DNA of 64,000 nucleotides from Kalymmatonema gypsitolerans NIES-4073 (GTDB lineage: Bacteria; Cyanobacteriota; Cyanobacteriia; Cyanobacteriales; Nostocaceae). The notes below the pieces were generated by a model. That model ran no database searches. It worked only from the letters and a program-made list of their open reading frames with translations, and had not been told where the DNA came from. Positions 43,366-51,621 of this stretch are shown in pieces; within the stretch, counting starts at the first letter, position 1; each line of letters begins with the position of its first letter. The stretch lies in contig NZ_AP018264.1 of NCBI RefSeq assembly GCF_002368435.1, forward strand, positions 170,763 to 234,762, written 5' to 3'. A program made the position numbers and the translations under genes.

Positions 43366-44364
43366 TCAGTCAGCTAGATAGCTGCGTGAGTCAATTCCAT
43401 ATCTTCGTAGAAGCGTGAGAGCTTGTTTTTCCACTTGTCGTACTCGTTCCCGACTAATACCCATCCGTTGACTAATCTGTACTAGGGTCAGTTCGCATCC
43501 ACCTGCTAAACCAAAGCGCAAGATTAAGACTTCCTTTTGCTGGGGAGTCAGCTTTGCTAATAGGTTGTGAATGTCTTGATAGAGCAATTCTCGTTCGGCG
43601 TAGCGTTCGGGAGACATTCCATCATCCTTCAGCAAATCCTGTAATTGGGTATCCTGCTCAAACCCAATTCGCATATCTAAGGAAACAGGTTGACGAACAA
43701 GCTGCAAATATTCTCGAATCTGACTAGGTTCCAAATTGAGGGCTTGGGCGATTTCCGTTACGCCAGCAATGTAACCAAGTTTTTGAGATAACTCTCGCTG
43801 AACACACTTAATTTTGTTCAGCTTATCAGCCATGTGAATGGGTAAACGAATAGTGCGGGATTGTTGTGCTATTGCTCGTGTAATTCCCTGACGAATCCAC
43901 CAGTAAGCATAAGTGGAAAACTTGCATCCAAGAGTTGGATCAAATTTCTCTACCCCTCGTTCTAGCCCCAATGCACCTTCTTGAATTAAGTCGAGAAACT
44001 CAAGATTGCGTTTCTGGTATTTTTTAGCAATAGATACCACTAACCGCAGATTAGCCTGAATCATCTTCTGCTTGGCAATTTGTCCTTGACTTAGTTGTTG
44101 CAGCAGCACATCTTCTTTCAACTGCATCTTGTCAGCCCATTGTTGCAGAGTGGGTTCACGCTGTAATTTTTCAGCTAGCTCTTCTTTTGCAGTAAACATC
44201 ACCATCATTTGCTGAACTTGTTGAGCAAAAAAAATTTCTTGCTCATGGCTTAACAGAGGTACACGTCCAATTTTATGAAGATAGATACTTACTGCATCTG
44301 CTGTAGATGAAAATTCGTTATTCTTGCTCTTAAGTTTAGTCACTTGGGATGTTGAATTAGGCAT
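43366..44364 (-). CDS. Group 2 sigma-70 factor, second copy
   Basis: A 332-residue sigma factor with the same regions as the one at 32164-33150. Region 1.2 is near 24-50. Region 2 has NLRLVVSIAKKYQKRNLEFLD and YAYWWIRQGITRAI. Region 3 has [15 protein letters not shown]. Region 4 has the HTH LTLVQISQRMGISRERVRQVEKQAL. It lacks region 1.1 and so is a group 2 factor. No 11-bp direct-repeat box was found in the 91 bp before it. Two sigma factors in one window suggest dedicated transcription of accessory functions. Confidence 0.88.
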   Translation of the reverse strand: MPNSTSQVTKLKSKNNEFSSTADAVSIYLHKIGRVPLLSHEQEIFFAQQVQQMMVMFTAKEELAEKLQREPTLQQWADKMQLKEDVLLQQLSQGQIAKQKMIQANLRLVVSIAKKYQKRNLEFLDLIQEGALGLERGVEKFDPTLGCKFSTYAYWWIRQGITRAIAQQSRTIRLPIHMADKLNKIKCVQRELSQKLGYIAGVTEIAQALNLEPSQIREYLQLVRQPVSLDMRIGFEQDTQLQDLLKDDGMSPERYAERELLYQDIHNLLAKLTPQQKEVLILRFGLAGGCELTLVQISQRMGISRERVRQVEKQALTLLRRYGIDSRSYLAD

Positions 44365-44455
44365 AAATATGTTAGCCTCAATTGAATAAAATCAAATGGT
44401 TACATAAAAATAAATAAGCATAAAATAATCGAAATGATAAATTTTAAAAACTTCA

Positions 44456-45142
44456 TCAATTAATTGGTTCAAACTGTCCTAAAAAAGTAGGTCGGGGACG
44501 GGTAATGTCAACTTCCCACAAAGCCTTAACATTCGCTAATGATTCCCGTAATAAATCAGGAATCATTCCTCGTAGTCCATAAATTTCTATATCTGGAGTT
44601 CCTAAACCAACTGTCTTTAGTCCTAATTGGCGACAGGTGTAAACAGTGCGGGGAAGATGATAATTTTGAGTTATGACAACAGCTTTATGTACACCAAAAA
44701 CTTTATGAGCGCGATAACAACTCTCATAAGTGCTGAAACCTGCATAGTCTAGGGTAATGTTTTTCATCGGTACACCCAGATCATGGGCATATTTCAGCAT
44801 AGACCTGACTTCATTATAGGAAACTGTACTGTTATCTCCTGTCATCAAGAGTTTACTAATCTTTCCCATTTTATAAAGTTTGACAGCAGCTTCTACACGG
44901 TCTGACAACATGGGTGTGGGATTATCATTTGGAAGAATTCCTGCACCGAATACTATTGCAACCTGTTCTTTTGGAACTGATTCTGGTTGAACGTAGCGAT
45001 CGCCATTCGTCATTAAACTTATATAAGCCGTTGCTATTAAAGGTTTTGCTAATACACTAATGACTAAACCTAGCAAAATCCATCGCAGGTAACGGAACAA
45101 CTTGAAATATTTTCCCCCTATAGTTTTTTCAAAAAATCTCAT
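44456..45142 (-). CDS. SanA/ElyC-like DUF218 membrane protein
   Basis: A 228-residue protein with one N-terminal TM (about 20-40) and a DUF218 domain. Conserved blocks are AIVFGAGILPNDNPTPMLSDRVEAAVKLYKMGKISKLLMTGD, STYESCYRAHKVFGV and VVITQNYHLPRTVYTCRQLG. This family includes SanA, YdcF and ElyC, which are linked to envelope or peptidoglycan integrity and vancomycin sensitivity in enterobacteria. The precise reaction is not known. The gene lies 163 bp after czcA copy 2 and 91 bp before the sigma gene, all in the same direction. Confidence 0.85.
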   Translation of the reverse strand: MRFFEKTIGGKYFKLFRYLRWILLGLVISVLAKPLIATAYISLMTNGDRYVQPESVPKEQVAIVFGAGILPNDNPTPMLSDRVEAAVKLYKMGKISKLLMTGDNSTVSYNEVRSMLKYAHDLGVPMKNITLDYAGFSTYESCYRAHKVFGVHKAVVITQNYHLPRTVYTCRQLGLKTVGLGTPDIEIYGLRGMIPDLLRESLANVKALWEVDITRPRPTFLGQFEPIN

Positions 45143-45305
45143 AAAAGTGATATTTTACAGAGTATTTTATTGGATCAGCGATGCCTATTATTGGAAGTTT
45201 ATGTGTACCTATAAATTACTTCTTATATTATCAGCTAGTAAAGAATTCACTGGCTATACTTTATCAAAATTACTGTGCCATTTGCGCTTAACTTAGTGAT
45301 GCTAA

Positions 45306-48300
45306 TTAATTCTCAAAAACCACCCCAGCTACCTTACCATTTTCCTCAACAGCCGCGCTTTGCTTAGGTAACAAATACTTGCCAAACTTCGAGTACAAAG
45401 CAGGTAAAACCAACAAAGTTAACGCTGTAGAAGTAAACAAACCACCCAAAACCACTATCGAAAGTGGCTGTAAAACTTCCTTACCTGGACCCACTGCAAT
45501 TACTAACGGTACTAATCCCAAAGCGGATGTGAAGGATGTCATCAAAATAGCATTGAGTCGTTCCATTGACCCGGTTATAATAATTTCTTTTAACGACATT
45601 CCGCTAGAAAATTTAGTAGTGTAATTGTCTACTAAAAGTAGTCCGTTGCGAGTAGCTACACCAAATAAAGTTACAAAACCTACCAAGGAAGCGACTGAAA
45701 CAACGCCCCCTGTTAGTGCCACAGCAATTACACCTCCGACTAAAGCGATGGGCAAGTTAATCATAATCATTGCTGTAGAAGCAATGGATTTGACAGAAAG
45801 ATACATTAATACCGTAATCACTACAAAGGAAATAGCACTGAAAATTAAAATATTTTGTGAGGCTCTTTCTTCGGCTTCAAATTGACCGCCATACTGAATA
45901 AAGTAACCAGAGGGCAATTGCACTTGTGCTTTGACTTTGTTTTTAATTTCATTGACTACCGATCGCAAATCTTTGCCCTGAGCATTAGCAGATACTACAA
46001 TTAGACGGGAAACATTTTCCCTGTTAATGGTATTTGGGCCAGTGCCATAGGTAACTTTAGCCACGTTAGCTAAAGGAATTTTATTTCCTCCTTCATTTCC
46101 ACCTTGGGAAGAGGTATCAACTAACAAATTTTCAATTGTTTGTAAATTATTACGGTATTCTGGCTGTAACCACACAATTAAATCAAAACTTTGTTGCTTA
46201 TCCAAAACTTGCGATACTACTTTACCATTGAGCGCAGTTTCGACAAGTTCAGATAGTTGCCCAACTGTTAAACCATAACGTGATGCGGCAACACGGTCAA
46301 ATTTTATTTGAATTTGTTCGATGGGAACTTGCGGTTCTAATTGTAAATCTACAAGCCCAGACACAGATGACATTGCACTTTCAACTTGTTGACCAATCTG
46401 GCGCAGTTCTTCTAAGTCGGGTCCAAATATTTTCACAGCAATTTGACTTCTTACCCCAGATAATATTTCATCAATTCTGTGAGAAATGAATCCACCAATA
46501 TTTGCAGCAGCACCAGGTACTTTATTAAATTCTTCCCGCAACCATTCTACTGTTTCTTTACGTTTTTCCATTCCTTTGTCACTCAGCCCAATATCAAGAT
46601 GACCAAGATTTACGGGTGCTGCATCTGGATCACTAGGAGCGCGTCCTGCCCGTAGCTGCACATATTTTAATCGGGGATCATCTTTGAGTTTATTCTCCAG
46701 CACAAAGGCGGCACTGTTAGTAGCTTCTAAAGATGAGCCTGGATAAAGAGCTAAAGTATTGACCAAAGTTGATTCTTGAAATTCTGGTAAAAAAGCCCGT
46801 CCCAAAGCTGGAAAAATCACCATTGCCGCTATCATCCCCGCCACAGCCCCAGAGATAATGATGATGGGACTGCGGATAGCAAAATTTAAACAAGGATAAT
46901 ACAGCTGCTTGAAAATTCGGGGTATTAATGGTTCTTTTAACGGCATTTTTCCGTGTGGAAGTAAAATTGCACACAAAGCCGGACTCAATAGTAATGATTC
47001 TAAACTGGAAACCATAACCACCACTAAATAAGTCATTCCCATTGGTCCAAAAATTCGGCCTTCTACACCTGCGAGGGCAAATATTGGAGAAAAGACGACA
47101 ATAGTAATTAAAGTTGCACCGAGGAGAGATTCTCGGACTTCTTGTCCGCCTTCAAAAATGACTTCTAGTACCGGACGCGGATTGGCAGAATGTTTATTTT
47201 GGCGGAGGTTGCGATAAGTATTTTCTGCATAGACAATGGCATCATCAATTGCTGTCCCAATGGCGATCGCTAATCCGCCTAAAGTCATAGTGTTTAACCC
47301 CAAGCCTAGCCAGGATAATATTTGTAAGGAGAACACAAAAGTCAACACAAAATCTAACAAGCAAAGTGATAGAGTCCGCCAATTCATCAAAAAAGGAATG
47401 AGGATAAGTGCAGCAATGATACTACCTTCTACCAAAGCTGATCTAACATTTTCTACTGAAGCATCAATATAATCAGCTTGACGGAAGGTTGCATTTACTT
47501 TAATTTCTTTCGGTAAACCTGCTTTTAGCTCAGATATTGCGGCTTCAATCGCACGGGTGACGGTGGGAGTATCAGCTAGAGGTTGCTTATTCACCATCAC
47601 TACTACAGCATCTTTGCCATTTAAGCTGCCATCGCCTATCTTAATCGCACCGCCAATTTGAATTTCAGCAACATCTCCCAAGCGCACAGGCGTTCCTTGA
47701 CGGGCAACAATTACAGATTGTTTTAAATCATCCAAGGATTCAATTCGGCCAATTCCCCGAATCAGAGTTTGCTTGTCAGGGCTGATTAAAAAGCCACCAG
47801 GAGCATTGACATTTGCTCCCTGTACTGCCTCAGATACTTGCTGTAAGGATACATTAAAAGCTCTGAGTTTGTTCGGATCTACTAATACTTGATACTGGCG
47901 TACATCACCGCCATACACTAGTACTTGACTAACGCCAGGAACTGCTAAAAGGCGGTTTGTAACTTGCCAATCAACGATTCGGCGTACTTCCATCAAGTCG
48001 ATTTTAGATGTTGGGTTTTGGATGGATGTTTCTCCTTTGGGTCCCTCATCTTCCACTGTGAAAGCATATTTTAATACAGTGCCGATAGGTGAACTGATAG
48101 GAGCGAGTCTTGGTGTTTCAATTCCTTCAGGTAGCTTACTTACTACTTGTTGCAGTCGTTCTTGTACTAACTGGCGGGCTTGATAGATATCTGTTCCCCA
48201 GCCAAAAACGACTCTGACTACAGAAAGTCCTGCTGAGGAGGAAGAACGAACTGCGCTGATTCCTGGGGTGCCGTTGATTGAGCTTTCAATTGGTAATGTC

Positions 48301-48497
48301 ACCAGAGACTCTATTTCTTCAGGAGCGAGTCCGGGAGCTTCTGTTTCAATTTCGACCTGGGGAGGTGCAAAGTTGGGGAAAACATCCAACGGCATTTGCG
48401 GGATGGTATTAAATAATATGATTATTGTGGAAATAAGTGCCGCAATCACTACTAACCAGCGTCGAGAAATTACCCATTTAGCAACTGTACTAATCAT
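45306..48497 (-). CDS. czcA: Heavy-metal RND pump, CzcA/NrsA type (copy 2)
   Basis: A 1063-residue RND protein paralogous to copy 1. Start region RRWLVVIAALISTIIILF, then MPLDVFPNFAPPQVEIETEAPG. The relay region near residue 415-425 reads AIDDAIVYAENTYRNL, differing from copy 1 (VVDDAIVDMEN). An insertion of about 20 residues lies near 150-165 (VEDEGPKGETSIQNPTSK). The C-terminal TM cluster is intact. The czcB adaptor gene is 280 bp upstream, so this pair probably works together. The exported metal cannot be read. No outer-membrane channel (CzcC/TolC) gene is in the window, so a host channel must be shared. Confidence 0.92.
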   Translation of the reverse strand: MISTVAKWVISRRWLVVIAALISTIIILFNTIPQMPLDVFPNFAPPQVEIETEAPGLAPEEIESLVTLPIESSINGTPGISAVRSSSSAGLSVVRVVFGWGTDIYQARQLVQERLQQVVSKLPEGIETPRLAPISSPIGTVLKYAFTVEDEGPKGETSIQNPTSKIDLMEVRRIVDWQVTNRLLAVPGVSQVLVYGGDVRQYQVLVDPNKLRAFNVSLQQVSEAVQGANVNAPGGFLISPDKQTLIRGIGRIESLDDLKQSVIVARQGTPVRLGDVAEIQIGGAIKIGDGSLNGKDAVVVMVNKQPLADTPTVTRAIEAAISELKAGLPKEIKVNATFRQADYIDASVENVRSALVEGSIIAALILIPFLMNWRTLSLCLLDFVLTFVFSLQILSWLGLGLNTMTLGGLAIAIGTAIDDAIVYAENTYRNLRQNKHSANPRPVLEVIFEGGQEVRESLLGATLITIVVFSPIFALAGVEGRIFGPMGMTYLVVVMVSSLESLLLSPALCAILLPHGKMPLKEPLIPRIFKQLYYPCLNFAIRSPIIIISGAVAGMIAAMVIFPALGRAFLPEFQESTLVNTLALYPGSSLEATNSAAFVLENKLKDDPRLKYVQLRAGRAPSDPDAAPVNLGHLDIGLSDKGMEKRKETVEWLREEFNKVPGAAANIGGFISHRIDEILSGVRSQIAVKIFGPDLEELRQIGQQVESAMSSVSGLVDLQLEPQVPIEQIQIKFDRVAASRYGLTVGQLSELVETALNGKVVSQVLDKQQSFDLIVWLQPEYRNNLQTIENLLVDTSSQGGNEGGNKIPLANVAKVTYGTGPNTINRENVSRLIVVSANAQGKDLRSVVNEIKNKVKAQVQLPSGYFIQYGGQFEAEERASQNILIFSAISFVVITVLMYLSVKSIASTAMIMINLPIALVGGVIAVALTGGVVSVASLVGFVTLFGVATRNGLLLVDNYTTKFSSGMSLKEIIITGSMERLNAILMTSFTSALGLVPLVIAVGPGKEVLQPLSIVVLGGLFTSTALTLLVLPALYSKFGKYLLPKQSAAVEENGKVAGVVFEN

Positions 48498-48654
48498 TAT
48501 CTATTTAGTTGTTAATTGTTGTTGGCTATTAGTTGTTAATTATTTCAAATCCACAACTTTATAAGAGAGAATTTCAAATTCCACATTATTAATTTTTTGG
48601 CGTTGCTGAATTGAAGTATGAAATAAAAAATCAAGTATTTCAAACTCCTACTCT

Positions 48655-48740
48655 CTGCACCACCCTGCGGGTTCCGCCTTCCCTACGGGACGCTACGCGA
48701 AAGCGGTACTGCGTGTTAGCGTTAGCGGGGCGTAGCCCGA
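48655..48740. repeat. Cluster of Nostoc-type dispersed repeats
   Basis: The stretch holds GCGGGTTCCGCCTTCCC, then TACGGGACGCTACGCGAAAG, then GTTAGCGTTAGCGGGGCGTAG in tandem. These are familiar motifs of Nostoc intergenic repeat families. It lies in the czcB-czcA gap and may form stem-loops in the mRNA. Confidence 0.6.
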
Positions 48741-48777
48741 TAAATTCATACTCTTAATCAGCACCGCAAATTTTTTA

Positions 48778-50457
48778 TTAGTAATTGGAATGAGTATCCT
48801 TGTCATTTTTCTCAACAGAAGTGGTGGGAGTAGAGGAGCTTGGTTGTTTGTGGTTGTCGATATAAACCTCGGTTTCATAATTAAAACCGTCACCTATTGG
48901 TATTAGACGGGAACGGTTACGACGGCTAGACCAGAAACTACCAGCTAGGAAAGCCAAAGTAGCAAGGGTCACTCCTCCTACTCCAAATAACCACAGAAGT
49001 AGCGGTAAGGTGTTAGCCTTAGTATCCTCTGAATGTGCTTGTTCCTGTTCTTCTCCTTCGTTGGATTTACTACCACCCTTCAATGACTGTGCATAAAGTT
49101 GTGGCGCACGTTGGGTAACGACTGAATCTCCCTCGAATAAACCACTTTTAATCTCAATTAAATCTCCAGAGGTTTGTCCTAACTCAACTTCAACAGATTG
49201 GAAGGCATTGCCGTTTCGGACATAGACCAATTTCTTATTATTTGCATCTACTACAGCAGACTGGGGAATTGCCAAAGTAGCTGTAGATGTCTGGTCTGTT
49301 ACAACTTCAAGTTCGGCAAACATTCCGGGTTTTAGCTGCCCTCTAGCGTTATTGATTTCGGCTTGTACTGGTACTACTCGCGTTTCTCCTTCGACTACTG
49401 AGCCAATCCGTGTAATCCTGCCTACAAAGGTTTGATTAGGTACACTAGCAACCTTCATCCTTACCTGTTGACCTGTCCTCACTTTATCTAAATCTTTTTC
49501 ATAGATATTCGCTGTGGCAAAAACCCGACTATCATCTGCGATCGTCATTAATTTACCACCCGCGTCCTGAAATGATTGACCGATAGTAACTTCCCTATCA
49601 ACAACTTTGCCGGAAATTGGAGCCGTTACTGTTATTAGTCCCTTAGCATTAGCACGGTTTCCTAGTTGAGAAAGGCGAGTTTCATAAATAGCACTGCTGC
49701 GATTAATATTGGATTTTGCTAGGCTAACTGCTGCTTGAGCGCGTTTGAGTTGATTTTCAGCCGCAATGACATCGCGGCGGCTGTTGGCTGTGGTTAGTTT
49801 AGCTTTAGCTTCTGCTAGTTGGGTTTGAGATTCAAGAGCGTTGCGACGTGCTAAAGCACCTTCAGTGGCTAACACTTGATCTTTCTCATACTTTTCTTGA
49901 GCAAATGCTACTTGGCTTTGGGCTTGGGCGATTTCTGCGGCAGCTATTTGTTGATAGCGATCGTAATTTTGTTGAGCCAGCCTCAAGTCAGCTTGAGCTT
50001 GCTGTAAATCAGCCTGACCTTGTGCTAATTTGTCTTGAGATTCCACGCGCAATGTCACTAAATCTGGACTGGTTACAACGGCGACGGGTTGGCCTTTCTT
50101 TACTAGTGCGCCTGGTTCTACCAACAGTTCAACTACTTTTACTCCTTGTATTGGGGTAGTGACTTCCACTTTCTGGCTAGGTAAGGTTTCAATCTGTCCA
50201 GTAGTTTTAATGCCGACAGCTAATCGTTGGCGTTGCACTGGTTCGACCTTAACTCCTAGCAGTTTTGCGGTTTCTGCATCAACTTCAACAGAACCAGTTG
50301 CTTCGCTTCCACCACCCTGAAATGAACTTGCACCGCTATGGTCGTGTCCAGCACCAGCCAAAACAGTAGTAGGAGTATTTAGTAGTAACAAACTCAACAT
50401 TGTCAACGAAACATAACGCAGTGGAGCAGAACATTGAAACAAATTAGAGATTCCCAT
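48778..50457 (-). CDS. czcB: RND periplasmic adaptor, CzcB/NrsB type
   Basis: A 559-residue membrane-fusion protein with an N-terminal signal/anchor (about 15-35), a short HDH motif (AGHDHSG), lipoyl half-motifs (TPIQGVKVVELLVEPGALV and ITVTAPISGKVVDREVTIGQ), and a long alpha-hairpin coiled coil between them (about 145-265). Beta-barrel and membrane-proximal domains follow. Unlike ordinary adaptors it has an extra C-terminal TM (near 485-508) and a charged cytoplasmic-type tail rich in Asn, His and Lys. It joins the czcA copy 2 pump to an outer-membrane channel. Box h lies 161 bp upstream. Confidence 0.88.
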   Translation of the reverse strand: MGISNLFQCSAPLRYVSLTMLSLLLLNTPTTVLAGAGHDHSGASSFQGGGSEATGSVEVDAETAKLLGVKVEPVQRQRLAVGIKTTGQIETLPSQKVEVTTPIQGVKVVELLVEPGALVKKGQPVAVVTSPDLVTLRVESQDKLAQGQADLQQAQADLRLAQQNYDRYQQIAAAEIAQAQSQVAFAQEKYEKDQVLATEGALARRNALESQTQLAEAKAKLTTANSRRDVIAAENQLKRAQAAVSLAKSNINRSSAIYETRLSQLGNRANAKGLITVTAPISGKVVDREVTIGQSFQDAGGKLMTIADDSRVFATANIYEKDLDKVRTGQQVRMKVASVPNQTFVGRITRIGSVVEGETRVVPVQAEINNARGQLKPGMFAELEVVTDQTSTATLAIPQSAVVDANNKKLVYVRNGNAFQSVEVELGQTSGDLIEIKSGLFEGDSVVTQRAPQLYAQSLKGGSKSNEGEEQEQAHSEDTKANTLPLLLWLFGVGGVTLATLAFLAGSFWSSRRNRSRLIPIGDGFNYETEVYIDNHKQPSSSTPTTSVEKNDKDTHSNY

Positions 50458-50617
50458 CGCTTGTTGTGTCCTAAGTTAGTGAGAAAGCAGAATCGCCTTT
50501 GGATATTGGCATTTAATGTGCAAATTTGGACTACCGCTTTCTTTAGCTAGTTACATTGCTTTTGTGAGTAGTTTAAGGAATTTGAATAGTAGTCTTTTTC
50601 CAGTGTTTCATATCGAT

Positions 50618-50635
50618 ATGAAATTTGGGTGAAAT
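50618..50635 (-). promoter_or_regulatory. Direct-repeat box h
   Basis: ATGAAATTTGGGTGAAAT, identical to box e, half-sites 11 bp apart, 161 bp upstream of czcB. Confidence 0.78.
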
Positions 50636-51106
50636 TTTTAGTTGTAATTTTTGTTAGGAATAACTATGATATTTAGGCTATTTTAATGTTTAAAATACTA
50701 CATCTTTCATAGCCATAAAATACCTCAAAAAAAATATATAATACATATACGCTTTGGGATTGCTGTAGGCATACCCAAAGCATAAATATAAAATTTATTT
50801 ATGTATTTTAAGTTTTATAAATTAAAGCAAAAATCAAGTAGACTATTTTTCTCAATAAGAAGGCTATAGCTATCAAATTTCAGCTATTAGCCTTATCTTG
50901 AAAATGAGATAGAAAGAAGAAATCAAGAAAAATTTTATCTTTTGTCGTGTTCGTATACCGCGTGCTTTGCACTCATTTTATTTCAGAAAACCTCTTTATA
51001 AAATCCAAGTTTCGGGTTTTTAAATTAGTTTAATATTACATCATTTTAAGGAGTTTAAACTAAAAATAAAATTGAGAAGCCAATCAATTAAAACTTCAAT
51101 ATTTTA
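50636..51106. other. Intergenic stretch with one hairpin
   Basis: AT-rich, no ORF seen. One inverted repeat GCTTTGGG...CCCAAAGC (50751-50781) has an internal GCTGTAGGCATAC loop and resembles dispersed palindromes. Nothing else is clear. Confidence 0.5.
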
Positions 51107-51499
51107 TTAATTTAAGTTTTCCACTAAAGAGCGATATAAGTTAATAACGTGACTGTCAGCCAAACTATAATAAACATTCCGACCTTCTCGACGATAGCTG
51201 ACTAAACGCATAGCTTTCAATAACCGCAACTGATGGCAAACTGCTGATTCACTCATTTTGGTTAATGCAGCTAGATCGCAAACACACAACTCACTAGAAG
51301 CCAAAGCTGATAGGAGGCGTATACGGTTTGTATCTGCTAACACCCCAAAAATTTCTGCCATTTGTTGTGCTTTATCTGTCGGTAAGATTTGAGCTTGAGA
51401 TGAGCGTACATTATCTAGATGCACCAGATGAGTATCACAGGTAGGGGTGTCAGAACTTGGAATTAACTCTAAGTCCTGCTTTTTCTTGTGCTTATTCAT
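51107..51499 (-). CDS. ArsR/SmtB-family metal repressor
   Basis: A 130-residue winged-helix repressor. The HTH is ALTKMSESAVCHQLRLLKAMRLV. The segment ELCVCDLA carries the CxC of the alpha3N metal site (as in CadC/ZiaR/AztR types), with a possible N-terminal Cys/His contribution (CDTHLVHLD). At the alpha5 site DSHVINLYRSLVEN keeps D and the first His but lacks the later His/Glu of SmtB, so Zn/Cd/Pb sensing through alpha3N is favoured. It is divergent from the Zn/Cd ATPase gene with operator-like repeats between them, the classical repressor-target arrangement. Confidence 0.9.
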   Translation of the reverse strand: MNKHKKKQDLELIPSSDTPTCDTHLVHLDNVRSSQAQILPTDKAQQMAEIFGVLADTNRIRLLSALASSELCVCDLAALTKMSESAVCHQLRLLKAMRLVSYRREGRNVYYSLADSHVINLYRSLVENLN

Positions 51500-51516
51500 A
51501 GCAAATTTTACTTAGC

Positions 51517-51557
51517 AATGGTTATCAATCTCAATAATACCTAAAATAATAACCATT
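51517..51557. promoter_or_regulatory. 9-bp inverted repeat in the repressor-ATPase spacer
   Basis: AATGGTTAT (51517-51525) and ATAACCATT (51549-51557) pair perfectly across 23 bp. It lies next to the ArsR start and could be a second operator or hairpin. Confidence 0.4.
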
Positions 51558-51560
51558 GTA

Positions 51561-51582
51561 CAATTGAATAGTTGTTCAATTG
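51561..51582. promoter_or_regulatory. ArsR/SmtB-type operator
   Basis: CAATTGAA (51561-51568) and TTCAATTG (51575-51582) form a perfect inverted repeat with a 6-bp spacer. This resembles the TGAA...TTCA core of SmtB-family operators. It lies 40 bp before the ATPase start. Confidence 0.7.
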
Positions 51583-51621
51583 TTGTATTAGAATATTGGC
51601 AGTTAAGATTCTAAAGCTGCT

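Noticed and set aside
48655..48740. CRISPR-like repeat cluster
   Set aside because: The units differ in sequence and spacing and match Nostoc dispersed repeats; there is no repeat-spacer pattern.
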